A stretch of 64,000 nucleotides of DNA, from positions 566,093 to 630,092 of the forward strand of contig JAXGYK010000002.1 of the NCBI GenBank assembly GCA_040772305.1, read 5' to 3'. This stretch comes from Mesolinea sp040772305 (GTDB taxonomy: Bacteria; Chloroflexota; Anaerolineae; Anaerolineales; Anaerolineaceae). The translations under genes and the position numbers were made by a program. Below, piece after piece: positions 52,287 through 59,618 of the stretch. The notes beneath the pieces are model-generated. The model was not told the origin of the DNA, ran no database searches, and saw nothing but the letters and a program-made list of their open reading frames with translations. The stretch's first letter is position 1; every line of letters starts with the position of its first letter.

Positions 52287-52682
52287 ATGCCCAGGCAAAA
52301 CGCATGGGAGCCTATCCTGAGCCCGTCCAACTTTAATAGCCTGAAAGACGCTGTGCTGGAGATCATCGAGCAGAGCAGCTGGGAGGAGCCGATCCTTGGG
52401 GATAAGATCACTAGGATTTTGAAGCGGGGAGCCGGCATGGAGATCAGCCAGCGCAAAATGCGGGAAGCGATAAAAGAACTGCGCCGGGACGGGCACCTGA
52501 TCGGGAGCCGGCCGGGGACATACGGGGGATATTTCAAGATCCGGACGAAGGAAGAATACGACACCTTCGCGCGCATGGAGTTTGAGGCAAAGATCAGCGA
52601 CATGGCCGAGACCCTGCGCTCGATGAACAAATCGGCGGCGGAAGCCTTCCCGCTGGTATTGCAACCCAGCTTACTGGACTGA
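52287..52682 (+). CDS. Phage protein with a winged-helix-like segment
   Basis: 131 aa with GGAGG upstream. Residues about 20-85 look like a small helix-turn-helix/winged domain (LKDAVLEIIEQSSWEEPIL, RKMREAIKELRRDGHLIGSR). It precedes the initiator gene by 8 nt and may help replication or regulation. Family not recognised. Confidence 0.6.
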   Translation: MPRQNAWEPILSPSNFNSLKDAVLEIIEQSSWEEPILGDKITRILKRGAGMEISQRKMREAIKELRRDGHLIGSRPGTYGGYFKIRTKEEYDTFARMEFEAKISDMAETLRSMNKSAAEAFPLVLQPSLLD

Positions 52683-52690
52683 AAGAAATA

Positions 52691-53440
52691 ATGGCGAACT
52701 ACTGCCCTCCCCCGAGGTATGTCAACGCCCCTACGGGCATGGTTTACGACCCCCGGCTGACGCCTGCGGTGTGTCATACGGGGATCCAGCTGATCGGGCT
52801 GGCCTGGGAGAGCAGAGGGAAAGTGATTGAAGAAGTTGAGATCTCAAAATTAGAGGAGGTGACGGGGAAGAGCAGGTCCACGGTCTATGGGCACCTGGCT
52901 GCGTTGAGAGATGCGGGTTGGCTGCAGTTCAGCTCGTCTCGGCGTGGCGGCTTAACGGTCCGGTTTATGGAACTGGATTTGGCCCATGACTTCGGTTCCG
53001 TCCAGAAATCTGGACAGTCCGAAAATCTGGACGCGCTTAATGAAGTAATTAAAAGAGATTCTGTAGTTAAGGACTTACTTACTTGTAATAATGAATCAGT
53101 AAGCGCCAGTTGCGTCCGAAATTCTGGACTGGCGTCCGAAAACCTGGACGGAAGGCTGAAGGTGCTGGACGCGCAGCTGTGTGAGGAGCTGCTGGAGCTG
53201 GGGGTGTTTCGAGAGGCTTTGGCCAGGGCAGATGCGTTGGCGGTCCAGAACGGCTGGAAGGCTGAGCATATCCGGTTATTGATTGATGAACTGAAAAAGA
53301 GCACGGCGCGGGAGCAGTGCGGTGGCCTGGTGCTTTACCGCCTGGAGAAGAACATGCGGCCGGTGACGAAGGACGAAGCAAAGGAGACGGAACTGAACAG
53401 GTTCCTGAATTATTTCAAGCTGGCGCCCGGGGAGGCTTAG
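52691..53440 (+). CDS. Probable phage replication initiator (helix-turn-helix, O-like)
   Basis: 249 aa. N-terminal winged helix (LTPAVCHTGIQLIGLAWESRG, ISKLEEVTGKSRSTVYGHLAAL, LRDAGWLQF) of the kind found in phage replication/primosome proteins; Ser/Asn-rich middle; helical C-terminal part (LLIDELKKSTAREQ). The middle of the gene carries four palindromic iterons around an AT-rich core, the arrangement of lambda O and its origin. No partner helicase gene was recognised. Confidence 0.7.
   Translation: MANYCPPPRYVNAPTGMVYDPRLTPAVCHTGIQLIGLAWESRGKVIEEVEISKLEEVTGKSRSTVYGHLAALRDAGWLQFSSSRRGGLTVRFMELDLAHDFGSVQKSGQSENLDALNEVIKRDSVVKDLLTCNNESVSASCVRNSGLASENLDGRLKVLDAQLCEELLELGVFREALARADALAVQNGWKAEHIRLLIDELKKSTAREQCGGLVLYRLEKNMRPVTKDEAKETELNRFLNYFKLAPGEA
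53000..53149 (+). other. Putative phage origin: four iterons around an AT-rich core
   Basis: Four 16-bp units of the form GTCC-N8-GGAC: GTCCAGAAATCTGGAC (53000-53015, nearly perfect palindrome), GTCCGAAAATCTGGAC (53017-53032), GTCCGAAATTCTGGAC (53114-53129), GTCCGAAAACCTGGAC (53134-53149). The two pairs enclose about 80 nt that are strongly AT-rich at 53037-53100, a likely unwinding element. All lie inside the initiator gene. Confidence 0.75.
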
Positions 53441-53443
53441 GAA

Positions 53444-53629
53444 TTGGACGAAAAAGTGTGCAGGAAGTGCAAGTGGCCATCGAAATCGGTGCGCGGGAAT
53501 TTGCTGCGGCATCCGTACTGCATGAACATCCGCTCGAGGCGGTTCAGGCGGTATGTAGACCCGGATGAGAGCTGCGAGCGCTTCGAAGCGGAAGCAAGGG
53601 AGGAACCCAAAGATGGACGAAGAGACTGA
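53444..53629 (+). CDS. Small Cys-rich phage protein
   Basis: 61 aa, TTG start, 3 nt after the initiator stop. CRKCKWPSK and later YCMNI and SCERF could form a small zinc site. No family recognised; coupling supports it. Confidence 0.5.
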   Translation: MDEKVCRKCKWPSKSVRGNLLRHPYCMNIRSRRFRRYVDPDESCERFEAEAREEPKDGRRD

Positions 53630-53726
53630 TCTTAGCGAGCTGGCCTGGTGGCTGGTGATTCTGACGGTGTGTGTGATCGGGGCGTGCCTGTTTTTGAGTT
53701 TTCTGGCCGATTTAGTGAGGTGGTGA
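53613..53726 (+). CDS. 37-aa membrane peptide
   Basis: ATG 53613 with GGAGG 9 nt upstream, overlapping the previous frame by 17 nt. One hydrophobic helix (WWLVILTVCVIGACLFLSFL) with an acidic N-terminus (MDEETDLSE). Too short for a family call. Confidence 0.5.
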   Translation: MDEETDLSELAWWLVILTVCVIGACLFLSFLADLVRW

Positions 53727-53729
53727 AAG

Positions 53730-53993
53730 GTGGCTAGGGAAAGTTATATCGGCTTTCAACTCATGGATCGTGAACCAGGAAAAAAGACGGACAAATGGGT
53801 GGTTTACAGCACTTATACCGGTGAGCCATTGGGTGAGATTGTTTGGTACAGCGCCTGGCGCCGATATGTTTACCAAACAGAGAAACCGCTGGTGATGGAT
53901 GCAGGCTGTCTTGAGGACATTGCTGAGTTCCTGAATGCCAAGATGGATAAATGGCGAAATAGCTATAGCAACAACAATAAGGTGATGGGATGA
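53730..53993 (+). CDS. Small phage protein with WYSAWRRYVYQ motif
   Basis: 87 aa, GTG start with AAAGG upstream. Contains VVYSTYTGEPLGEIVWY, SAWRRYVYQTEKPLVMDAG and CLEDIAEFL. This layout resembles small orphan proteins that recur in phages and plasmids, with no known role. Confidence 0.65.
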   Translation: MARESYIGFQLMDREPGKKTDKWVVYSTYTGEPLGEIVWYSAWRRYVYQTEKPLVMDAGCLEDIAEFLNAKMDKWRNSYSNNNKVMG

Positions 53994-54001
53994 ATCCAGA
54001 G

Positions 54002-54376
54002 CTAAGACAAACCCATCTCTTGCATGGTCAAGGCAGTGAGTACAGCCTTAAGCAGCTCGATGGTTATACCAAGGCCTTTTTCAGCAATGAGATCTTTAGC
54101 CTTTTTCCAGAGCGTGTCATCACGTGCCTGAGCAAGAAACTCATGTCCAGCATAAGTGAGCCTTTGGGGAATAAGGGTAGTTGTAGGATCAGCAATATAA
54201 GCACGCTGCTTGTAGATGATGAATTCTCGGTCGCTCAAAAGTCGTTCATGATAAACGATTTGCTCTCTTTCATAGCCTTCCACATCAATCGGCTCATGGC
54301 TTTGCCCTGGAGCCAAAGGAGCGTAGGCTTCGAGGATCTTGCGCATCAAATCAGCATCAAAGGTGTCTTTAGTCAT
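54002..54376 (-). CDS. DUF2513-like protein on the opposite strand
   Basis: 124 aa with AGAGGG upstream. MTKDTFDADLMRKILEAYAPL at the N-terminus and YHERLLSDREFIIYKQ, IPQRLTYAGHEFLAQARDDTLW in the middle fit the DUF2513 pattern (winged-helix-like, often phage or mobile-element encoded). A long plus-strand frame overlaps it (53990-54460) but has no recognisable product, and its ATG overlaps the previous stop. An independently transcribed lysogen gene is likely. Confidence 0.75.
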   Translation of the reverse strand: MTKDTFDADLMRKILEAYAPLAPGQSHEPIDVEGYEREQIVYHERLLSDREFIIYKQRAYIADPTTTLIPQRLTYAGHEFLAQARDDTLWKKAKDLIAEKGLGITIELLKAVLTALTMQEMGLS

Positions 54377-54412
54377 TTAACCCTCTCTTTCAATAGAGAT
54401 TCTACTTTATCT

Positions 54413-54427
54413 GGAATAGATTATTCC
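54413..54427. promoter_or_regulatory. 15-bp palindrome at the DUF2513-like gene's promoter
   Basis: GGAATA-GAT-TATTCC, 37 nt upstream of the minus-strand ATG at 54376. A minus-strand TAGAAT lies just downstream of it, so it is a plausible operator. It also lies 30 nt before the plus-strand DUF5131 gene. Confidence 0.4.
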
Positions 54428-54456
54428 ATGATTGGGCAGCTTGGAGGAGGTCAATC

Positions 54457-55209
54457 ATGAGTGAGAAAACAAATATCGACTGGTGTGACAGCACTTTTAA
54501 CCCCTGGTGGGGATGCCGGAAGGTAAGCGAGGGCTGTCTGAACTGTTATGCGGAGCGGGAGAATGCCGGGCGCTTCAAACGGGTGCGGGAATGGGGTGTT
54601 GATTATTGGCGTACGGGAAAGAGCTACTGGGACAAAGCTGAGACCTGGGCCAAAGAAGCAATGCGCAAAGGGAAGATGCGCCGGGTACTTGTGGGGTCGA
54701 TGATGGATCCCTTTGATGCGAACGCCCCGGCGATCTGGCGCAGAGATCTCTGGCGCCTGCTTGGCCAGGTGGTCAAGTACGACAGCATTGAATGGATCCT
54801 GCTGACCAAACGGCCGGAAAACATCTTTGGGATGCTTCCGGATGAATTCCAGGGCAATCCGCTGATCAGGATCGGGGTGAGCGCTGAAAATCAGGCGCGC
54901 GCTGATCAGCGCATTGAACAGCTATTAACCTCCTGGTCGGGTCCTAATTTTGTATCGGTGGAACCGATGCTGGAAGCGATCGAGCTGCCGTATATGAACC
55001 ATCTGCAGTGGGTGATCTGCGGCTGTGAAAGCGGTCCGGGAGCACGGCCGATGGAACTGGGCTGGGTGCGAGGATTGCGGCATCAGTGTCTGGCCTGGGA
55101 GGTGCCGTTCTTTTTCAAGCAGGCGTTGATTGACGGCCAGCGGGTAAAGATGCCGGAACTGGACGGTAAGGTGTGGGACCAGAAGCCTGTGATTGGAGGC
55201 GGATGGTGA
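54457..55209 (+). CDS. Phage Gp37/Gp68-like DUF5131 protein
   Basis: 250 aa with GGAGGAGG upstream. Family hallmarks: TNIDWCDSTFNPWWGCRKVSEGCLNCYAE with radical SAM-like CxxxxxxCxxC spacing, LVGSMMDPFDAN, WILLTKRPENI, IGVSAENQARADQRI, FVSVEPMLEAIEL, WVICGCESGPGARPM. Common in phages and mobile elements; biochemical role unknown, probably an iron-sulfur enzyme acting on nucleic acid or a nucleotide. The stop overlaps the ParB-like gene's start. Confidence 0.93.
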   Translation: MSEKTNIDWCDSTFNPWWGCRKVSEGCLNCYAERENAGRFKRVREWGVDYWRTGKSYWDKAETWAKEAMRKGKMRRVLVGSMMDPFDANAPAIWRRDLWRLLGQVVKYDSIEWILLTKRPENIFGMLPDEFQGNPLIRIGVSAENQARADQRIEQLLTSWSGPNFVSVEPMLEAIELPYMNHLQWVICGCESGPGARPMELGWVRGLRHQCLAWEVPFFFKQALIDGQRVKMPELDGKVWDQKPVIGGGW

Positions 55210-56066
55210 AAATACCAATCAGTAATATCCTGGCCAACCCGGAACAGCCGAGGATTGAGTTCGTAAAGACTGAACTGCAGGCTTTGGCCAACAGCATTCG
55301 TGAGGAAGGTTTGATCAACGCGATTGCAGTGGAGGAAGGGTCCAATGGCCAATACACTCTGATAGATGGCGAACGGCGATTGCGAGCCTGTAAGCTGTTG
55401 GGATGGAAGGAAATTGAAGCAACGGTCCTTGAAAGCCGCAGCAGTGCATCGGGGAGATTATCGAAGGCTCTGGTAGCCAACATCCAGCGGACGGATCTGA
55501 ACCCGATAGAGGAAGCAAAGAGTTATAAGAACCTAAAGCAGATGGGGCTTTCAAATGCCGCGATCGCGCATCGCACTGGCGTATCTGCTCCGCGGATCCT
55601 GAGCCGGATGAAGTTATTGGAAATGCCTGAAGAGATCCAAGACCTATATGCAGCATCTCGGCTCCCGGTTGATGTAAGGGCGACGGAAGCGCTTTTGAAG
55701 GTGGAAGACAGGCAGGACCGGATTGAGTTGGCGCAGCGCCTGGCACAACCAGGTACAACAATAAAGACTATCGTAAAGGCCTGCGAACATTACAATGCCT
55801 TGAAAAATGCCAAGGCACTCCCCAAGGGAACGCCAGCCATTACCCTGGCCAAAGTAAAGATCCAAAAAAATCAACGGGAAGTACCAGCCTGGTCAGTACT
55901 GACTAAGTTAGGCAAGCTGCCTCCCTGGGATGTGGTTGAAAAAGCTGCAGCAACGATGTGCGAGGCCTGCCCGCTGGTTGAGGGCGCGAATGAACAGGTG
56001 TGCAAAGGATGTGCAGGCCTGGAGATGATCCTTGAAATGATGAGAGCTGCCGATGAGCGCAAGTGA
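55203..56066 (+). CDS. ParB-like nuclease-fold DNA-binding protein
   Basis: 287 aa from ATG 55203; the longer frame lies inside the previous gene. ParB N-terminal domain with FVKTELQALANSIREEGLINAI, YTLIDGERRLRACKLLGW and ALVANIQRTDLNPIEEA, then a helix-turn-helix (QMGLSNAAIAHRTGVSAPRILSRMKLL). C-terminal Cys-rich tail (MCEACPLVEGANEQVCKGC) is unusual and may bind metal. No ParA gene is near, so a partition role is doubtful; regulation or replication is possible. Confidence 0.88.
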   Translation: MVKIPISNILANPEQPRIEFVKTELQALANSIREEGLINAIAVEEGSNGQYTLIDGERRLRACKLLGWKEIEATVLESRSSASGRLSKALVANIQRTDLNPIEEAKSYKNLKQMGLSNAAIAHRTGVSAPRILSRMKLLEMPEEIQDLYAASRLPVDVRATEALLKVEDRQDRIELAQRLAQPGTTIKTIVKACEHYNALKNAKALPKGTPAITLAKVKIQKNQREVPAWSVLTKLGKLPPWDVVEKAAATMCEACPLVEGANEQVCKGCAGLEMILEMMRAADERK

Positions 56067-56997
56067 GCTGGAGCTTGACCTTGCTGTAGGGCGTGCGATG
56101 GCAGAGACCCTGGATCCAAAATGGATTAAGACCCGCGGCATAGTCACTTCAGGAGCGGAGCGTGTAAAGACCAGAATGCCAAGATGGTCTGAAGAGGAGG
56201 ATCAGTTCCTGCGCGATAACCTCCAGAACCTGACGATGGATGAGATTGGGGAGAAGTTAGGACGATCAGGAACAGCTGTGAAAATTCGGCATGTTCGCAA
56301 GCAGATGCCTTCGCCAAGCAAGATGCCTGGATATCTTACCGGGTACCAGTTTGGGCGACTGTTAGGGCTCGATATCCACAGTGTGGTACTGCTTTTTGAC
56401 CGGGGCCTGCTGCAATTGAACGTGTTGCCCAATAAGCGGAACACCTTGCAAATCAGCAGAGAAGCGGCACTCCGCTGGGCGGTGAACCCCGAGAATTGGA
56501 TTTATTACAAACATACACGCGTGCGGGATCCACATCTGAAGCGCTTACTGGCTTTGCGCCGGGAGCGTTGGCCAGATCGCTGGCTGCGTATTGGCGAAGC
56601 TGCAAAAAGGCTAGGGACAAATACTGGCGTGCTCAATAAGCGAATACAATCAGGCGAGCTGCCAGCCAAGCGATGGGGGAATTGGTGGATCAAGGAAAGC
56701 GCCCTGGAAAAGGTGCGCGTGATCACCAGGAAGGGACGCCGAGCTGGCGATAACCTGCGCTTTACGCCCGCAGCCGATGCGTTCATCCTGAAGAAAGTAC
56801 GTGAAGGATCCACGATGATTTCATTAGGGCGGTTAATGAAACAGCCACCAGAGTTGGTGAGGCTACGCTATTTCAGATTGATGAAGATTATGGAGGCGGA
56901 TAATGAAAAGGATAATTATTGCCAGTTCAGAGATTATTGCGGCAGATGTAGATGGCAGTCAAATGCAGGTACGGCTAAGGAACGGGGAAGTATATAA
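56053..56997 (+). CDS. SANT/Myb-like and helix-turn-helix DNA-binding protein
   Basis: 314 aa, overlapping the ParB-like gene by 14 nt. Residues about 43-85 are Myb/SANT-like (RWSEEEDQFLRDNLQNLTMDE, EKLGRSGTAVKIRHV); about 95-135 and 170-215 resemble excisionase/MerR-like helix-turn-helix units (LTGYQFGRLLGL, WLRIGEAAKRLGTNTGVLNKR with a WWIK wing). Several DNA-binding modules in one chain suggest a sequence-specific regulator. It overlaps the next gene by 95 nt. Confidence 0.75.
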   Translation: MSASELELDLAVGRAMAETLDPKWIKTRGIVTSGAERVKTRMPRWSEEEDQFLRDNLQNLTMDEIGEKLGRSGTAVKIRHVRKQMPSPSKMPGYLTGYQFGRLLGLDIHSVVLLFDRGLLQLNVLPNKRNTLQISREAALRWAVNPENWIYYKHTRVRDPHLKRLLALRRERWPDRWLRIGEAAKRLGTNTGVLNKRIQSGELPAKRWGNWWIKESALEKVRVITRKGRRAGDNLRFTPAADAFILKKVREGSTMISLGRLMKQPPELVRLRYFRLMKIMEADNEKDNYCQFRDYCGRCRWQSNAGTAKERGSI

Positions 56998-57121
56998 GAT
57001 TGGTTATTTATGCAGTATGGATGCGAATGAAGATATGCAAGAGATGCGAAAGAACTTGTTATCCAAGAAAAGATGGATCTATTTAAGCGGATACTGGTCA
57101 ATTGACCAGGTGAACAGATGA
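56903..57121 (+). CDS. Small phage protein, unknown
   Basis: 72 aa with GGAGG upstream. Beta-rich start (MKRIIIASSEIIAADVDGSQ, VRLRNGEVYKIGY), no family recognised. Overlaps the preceding gene by 95 nt in another frame, so one of the two ends is perhaps mis-set; the ribosome-binding site favours this start. Overlaps the next gene by 4 nt. Confidence 0.5.
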   Translation: MKRIIIASSEIIAADVDGSQMQVRLRNGEVYKIGYLCSMDANEDMQEMRKNLLSKKRWIYLSGYWSIDQVNR

Positions 57122-57495
57122 TTAAACCGCTCGTTATTGACCCGAACCCGGATAAGTGGGAGCTGTGCCCCTCCTGCAGGACGAAGCATCTGGCTCCGGT
57201 AAGGGAGGCGCTGCGCACCAGCGGAGGCCGGCTATACCGCATCCTGTTCTATCAGGCGTGCATCTGCGGGTTCAGCACACGGCCGGAGCTGAAGCCATGC
57301 CGCTGGGATGAACCATTGCCGAAGAGCGCTGCGGGTTCTGAGGAAAGGTTTGTGCGGAAGCCGGCAATCCATGCGCCGGTGGTGGTAAGCCGGCCGGCGG
57401 CTGCAACTGGAAGCAATCCGGGGGTAAAGAGTGCTGGCAAGGGGAAGACTGTGTCGAGCGGGAAGCAGGCAGCCCTGCCGGGGTTCGATCTTTGA
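57118..57495 (+). CDS. Zinc-ribbon-like phage protein
   Basis: 125 aa. Two Cys pairs (LCPSCRTKH and QACICGFST) suggest a zinc ribbon in the first 65 residues, followed by a low-complexity Ser/Gly/Lys tail that ends KQAALPGFDL. The end loosely resembles a sliding-clamp-binding peptide, which is only a hint. ATGA overlap with the previous gene. Confidence 0.6.
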   Translation: MIKPLVIDPNPDKWELCPSCRTKHLAPVREALRTSGGRLYRILFYQACICGFSTRPELKPCRWDEPLPKSAAGSEERFVRKPAIHAPVVVSRPAAATGSNPGVKSAGKGKTVSSGKQAALPGFDL

Positions 57496-57719
57496 GACCA
57501 GGAACCAGAGAAGTGGAAGACTGGGAGGAGGCTGTTCAGCGGCTGGTGCGTATGATCGGCGTGCAGGGAGTGCTGCAGCTGGAGGCACAGATCCGCGCTG
57601 TAGTGGAGGGGACGGGGTATGGAGCGGTGCAGGTGGAGATCCGGGACGGGAAGCCGTCGATGATAAATACACAAAGCCATCTGAAGTTTGGGAAGGAAGC
57701 TGACGGTAGAAATACTTGA
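57492..57719 (+). CDS. Small phage protein, unknown
   Basis: 75 aa, TTG start overlapping the preceding TGA. Predicted helix then strands (VEDWEEAVQRLVRMIGVQGV, GAVQVEIRDGKPSMI). No family recognised. Last gene before the promoter-terminator leader. Confidence 0.5.
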   Translation: MRPGTREVEDWEEAVQRLVRMIGVQGVLQLEAQIRAVVEGTGYGAVQVEIRDGKPSMINTQSHLKFGKEADGRNT

Positions 57720-57744
57720 ATACCTAGATTCTTTGTGCTATTAT
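57716..57744 (+). promoter_or_regulatory. Promoter ahead of the lysis/packaging genes
   Basis: TTGAAT (57716-57721), 17-nt spacer, TATTAT (57739-57744). It overlaps the end of the 57492 gene and starts the transcript that reaches the hairpins and the late genes. Confidence 0.65.
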
Positions 57745-57750
57745 TGATGT

Positions 57751-57834
57751 GTAAGTAAGCAATTACTTGCCTGCCTACGAGGCATTGATCCCGGGGCTGA
57801 TCGCTTGAAAAGGCGTCAGCGTCGGGTTTTTTGT
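57751..57834 (+). ncRNA. Short leader RNA ending in a terminator
   Basis: From the predicted start, about 80 nt with a first hairpin AAGTAA-GCAA-TTACTT and a second terminator-type structure: CCCG (57790-57793) with CGGG (57823-57826), inner CTGA/TCAG and CGC/GCG, then six T (57827-57832). Without read-through this makes a small RNA; with antitermination it leads into the holin-like gene. Confidence 0.5.
57790..57832 (+). terminator. Terminator between the early and late regions
   Basis: Long stem with internal loops (CCCG/CGGG, CTGA/TCAG, CGC/GCG) and a T6 tail, 22 nt before the ATG at 57855. It can end the early operon and also gate the late genes. Confidence 0.75.
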
Positions 57835-57854
57835 TTTAAGTTTTTGGAGGATAA

Positions 57855-58145
57855 ATGGAATTCCCAAAGGAAGTACTGGTAATTAGTCTGGCCCTGGCTG
57901 TGTTGGCCAACAGGATCGTGGCTGCATTGATCACTCCCCTATGGGAGAAGTTCAAATTGGATAAGTTTTGGCTGATGTACGTGGCCTGGGCTGTGGCCGG
58001 GTTCCTGGTGTGGCTCACTGGGTTTAACATCTTTGCCCAGTACATTCCCAACGTTCTGGCCGGGCAGATCCTGACTGCGATCTGTGCAGGCGGCGGGGCG
58101 AACATGTTCCACGACCTAACTGACAGACAGCTGTTGAAGCCATAA
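57855..58145 (+). CDS. Holin-like phage membrane protein
   Basis: 96 aa with GGAGG upstream. Two or three hydrophobic segments (VLVISLALAVLANRIVAAL, LMYVAWAVAGFLVWLTGF, VLAGQILTAICAGGG) and a short polar C-terminus. Size, topology and place before the packaging genes suggest a holin, but there is no family match I can name. No endolysin is recognised nearby. Confidence 0.6.
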   Translation: MEFPKEVLVISLALAVLANRIVAALITPLWEKFKLDKFWLMYVAWAVAGFLVWLTGFNIFAQYIPNVLAGQILTAICAGGGANMFHDLTDRQLLKP

Positions 58146-58149
58146 TCCC

Positions 58150-58521
58150 ATGGAAAACGGCGACTGGTTGCTGAATCTTCCTCAGACCGCCTGGGATGAT
58201 GGGCTATTCGTGATCTTGTTCATCTTCCTGGTGATCGGGCTCCTGTATTGGTTTTCGAAACAGAGTGATAAGTGGCAGGGCTTCCTGGCTTTACAGGACG
58301 ATAAGTGGAGGGATTTTTCAAGAGAGCAACGCAAGGAAAACAACGCCGTAGTCTCTGAGATGCGCTTTTCGGTTGATTCCCTGGATCAAAGTATCAAGCT
58401 GCTCACAGTCCGATTGGACGGGATTCAGGCATTCTACCCAACAGCTCAAAAGAAACCCAGGGCCATCAGTCAGCGTGAGCGGGCCGAGGCTGAAGGGAGT
58501 AATCAGAGTATTGTCACCTAG
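58150..58521 (+). CDS. Phage membrane protein with coiled coil
   Basis: 123 aa, 4 nt after the holin-like gene. One membrane helix (LFVILFIFLVIGLLYWF) then a predicted coiled coil (about 60-100, RKENNAVVSEMRFSVDSLDQ). Could be a second holin/antiholin or spanin-like component. Function inferred only from topology and position. Confidence 0.55.
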   Translation: MENGDWLLNLPQTAWDDGLFVILFIFLVIGLLYWFSKQSDKWQGFLALQDDKWRDFSREQRKENNAVVSEMRFSVDSLDQSIKLLTVRLDGIQAFYPTAQKKPRAISQRERAEAEGSNQSIVT

Positions 58522-58963
58522 TGCTCCACTGCGCCCCTGCAGCTATCCTGGCTGCCCTAACCTGGTGCGCTCAGGCCGATGTGCTGAGCACCAGGTCACT
58601 GCTGATTCAAGATGGCAGCGTGATCCTGAAAGGCAGAAGCTATATGACACCGCGCGGTGGAAGAGGTTACGCCTCACCCACTTCGCCGCTCATCCTTTTT
58701 GTGTAGAGTGTATGCGCATAGGTATTTACACGCCTGCAACTGAACTTGACCACGTAGTTGATCACAAGGGCGACCCCAAATTTTTCTTTGAAGGACCCTT
58801 CCAAGGGCTGTGTAAGAAGCACCACAGCGAGAAGACTGCGCGCGAAAATACCCCAAGGGGGGTAAAAAAGTTTTCACTTGAGGGGGCCCGAGCGCGGGGA
58901 GCCAACGGAAGAAAAAAAGTTCCCAATGTGGGAAATCCTGGCGTTAAACAGGGAGCAGCCTGA
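58511..58963 (+). CDS. HNH endonuclease of the packaging module
   Basis: 150 aa from TTG 58511, which overlaps the previous stop; there is no ATG in this region and the frame extends further upstream, so the start is uncertain. N-terminal zinc-knuckle CSYPGCPNLVRSGRCAEH, then the HNH core: TARWKRLRLTHFAAHPFCVEC, PATELDHVVDHKGD, FQGLCKKHHSEKTARE. In HK97-type phages the HNH protein lies beside TerS/TerL and is needed for DNA packaging cuts, as here. Confidence 0.88.
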   Translation: MSPSAPLRPCSYPGCPNLVRSGRCAEHQVTADSRWQRDPERQKLYDTARWKRLRLTHFAAHPFCVECMRIGIYTPATELDHVVDHKGDPKFFFEGPFQGLCKKHHSEKTARENTPRGVKKFSLEGARARGANGRKKVPNVGNPGVKQGAA

Positions 58964-58964
58964 A

Positions 58965-59618
58965 ATGCCAGCAAAAAAACCTCTGGAATTACAGGTCGGA
59001 CACGACACAGAAGACGAAAAAAATCAGCGATTTTCGGAAGAAAACCGCATGAAATCGGAACGAAATTTGCCTGCTTCCGCCCCACAGGAGCTTAAAAAGC
59101 ATCCGGAAGCGAAAGCAGCCTGGAAACGATTGATGCGCGAGTTCAACGCCATCGATGGGCGGATCGTAACAGCCCAGGACAGAGATCTTTTGCTTGGGTT
59201 GTGCATGTCCATCCAGGAAGAAAGCGAGCTGGTGGAGATGCGGGTTACTGCCCTGAAGCTCTGGCGAGATCTGCAGGTTACAGCGCAAGGTTTTGAGGAA
59301 CTCGTTGAGCGGCTCAGTGATGAAGAGGATCTTAGTAAGGGCGATGAGCGTGAGCTCTATAAAGATGCTCTGGATTGGGTGAACCGGGTACAGGCTGCAT
59401 ATAAGACAGTACTAGATTTAGATAGCAGGCTGGACCGCAAGCGCGCGATGATCCGGGATTACCTAGAGAAGCTGTATTTAACCCCCAGGTCACGCGCAGG
59501 GGTTGCCGCTCCGGTGAAGGAAACGCCGGAAAAGAACGTGGACCCAATGGAAGCTTTGCTGGCTTCACCGGTTGGCCAGTTTACGATGCTGGCCAATGGA
59601 GGGAAGAATGCCATTTGA
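58965..59618 (+). CDS. Terminase small subunit, P27-like
   Basis: 217 aa from ATG 58965; the longer frame lies inside the HNH gene. Features fit P27-type TerS: HPEAKAAWKRLMREFNAIDG, VTAQDRDLLLGLCMSIQEE, a long helical middle, then KRAMIRDYLEKLYLTPRSRAG. Recognises phage DNA and hands it to the large subunit. Overlaps TerL by 11 nt. Confidence 0.82.
   Translation: MPAKKPLELQVGHDTEDEKNQRFSEENRMKSERNLPASAPQELKKHPEAKAAWKRLMREFNAIDGRIVTAQDRDLLLGLCMSIQEESELVEMRVTALKLWRDLQVTAQGFEELVERLSDEEDLSKGDERELYKDALDWVNRVQAAYKTVLDLDSRLDRKRAMIRDYLEKLYLTPRSRAGVAAPVKETPEKNVDPMEALLASPVGQFTMLANGGKNAI

Noticed and set aside
53990..54460. 156-codon plus-strand frame opposite the DUF2513-like gene
   Set aside because: The minus-strand product matches a family pattern and has a better ribosome-binding site; the plus product has no recognisable feature.
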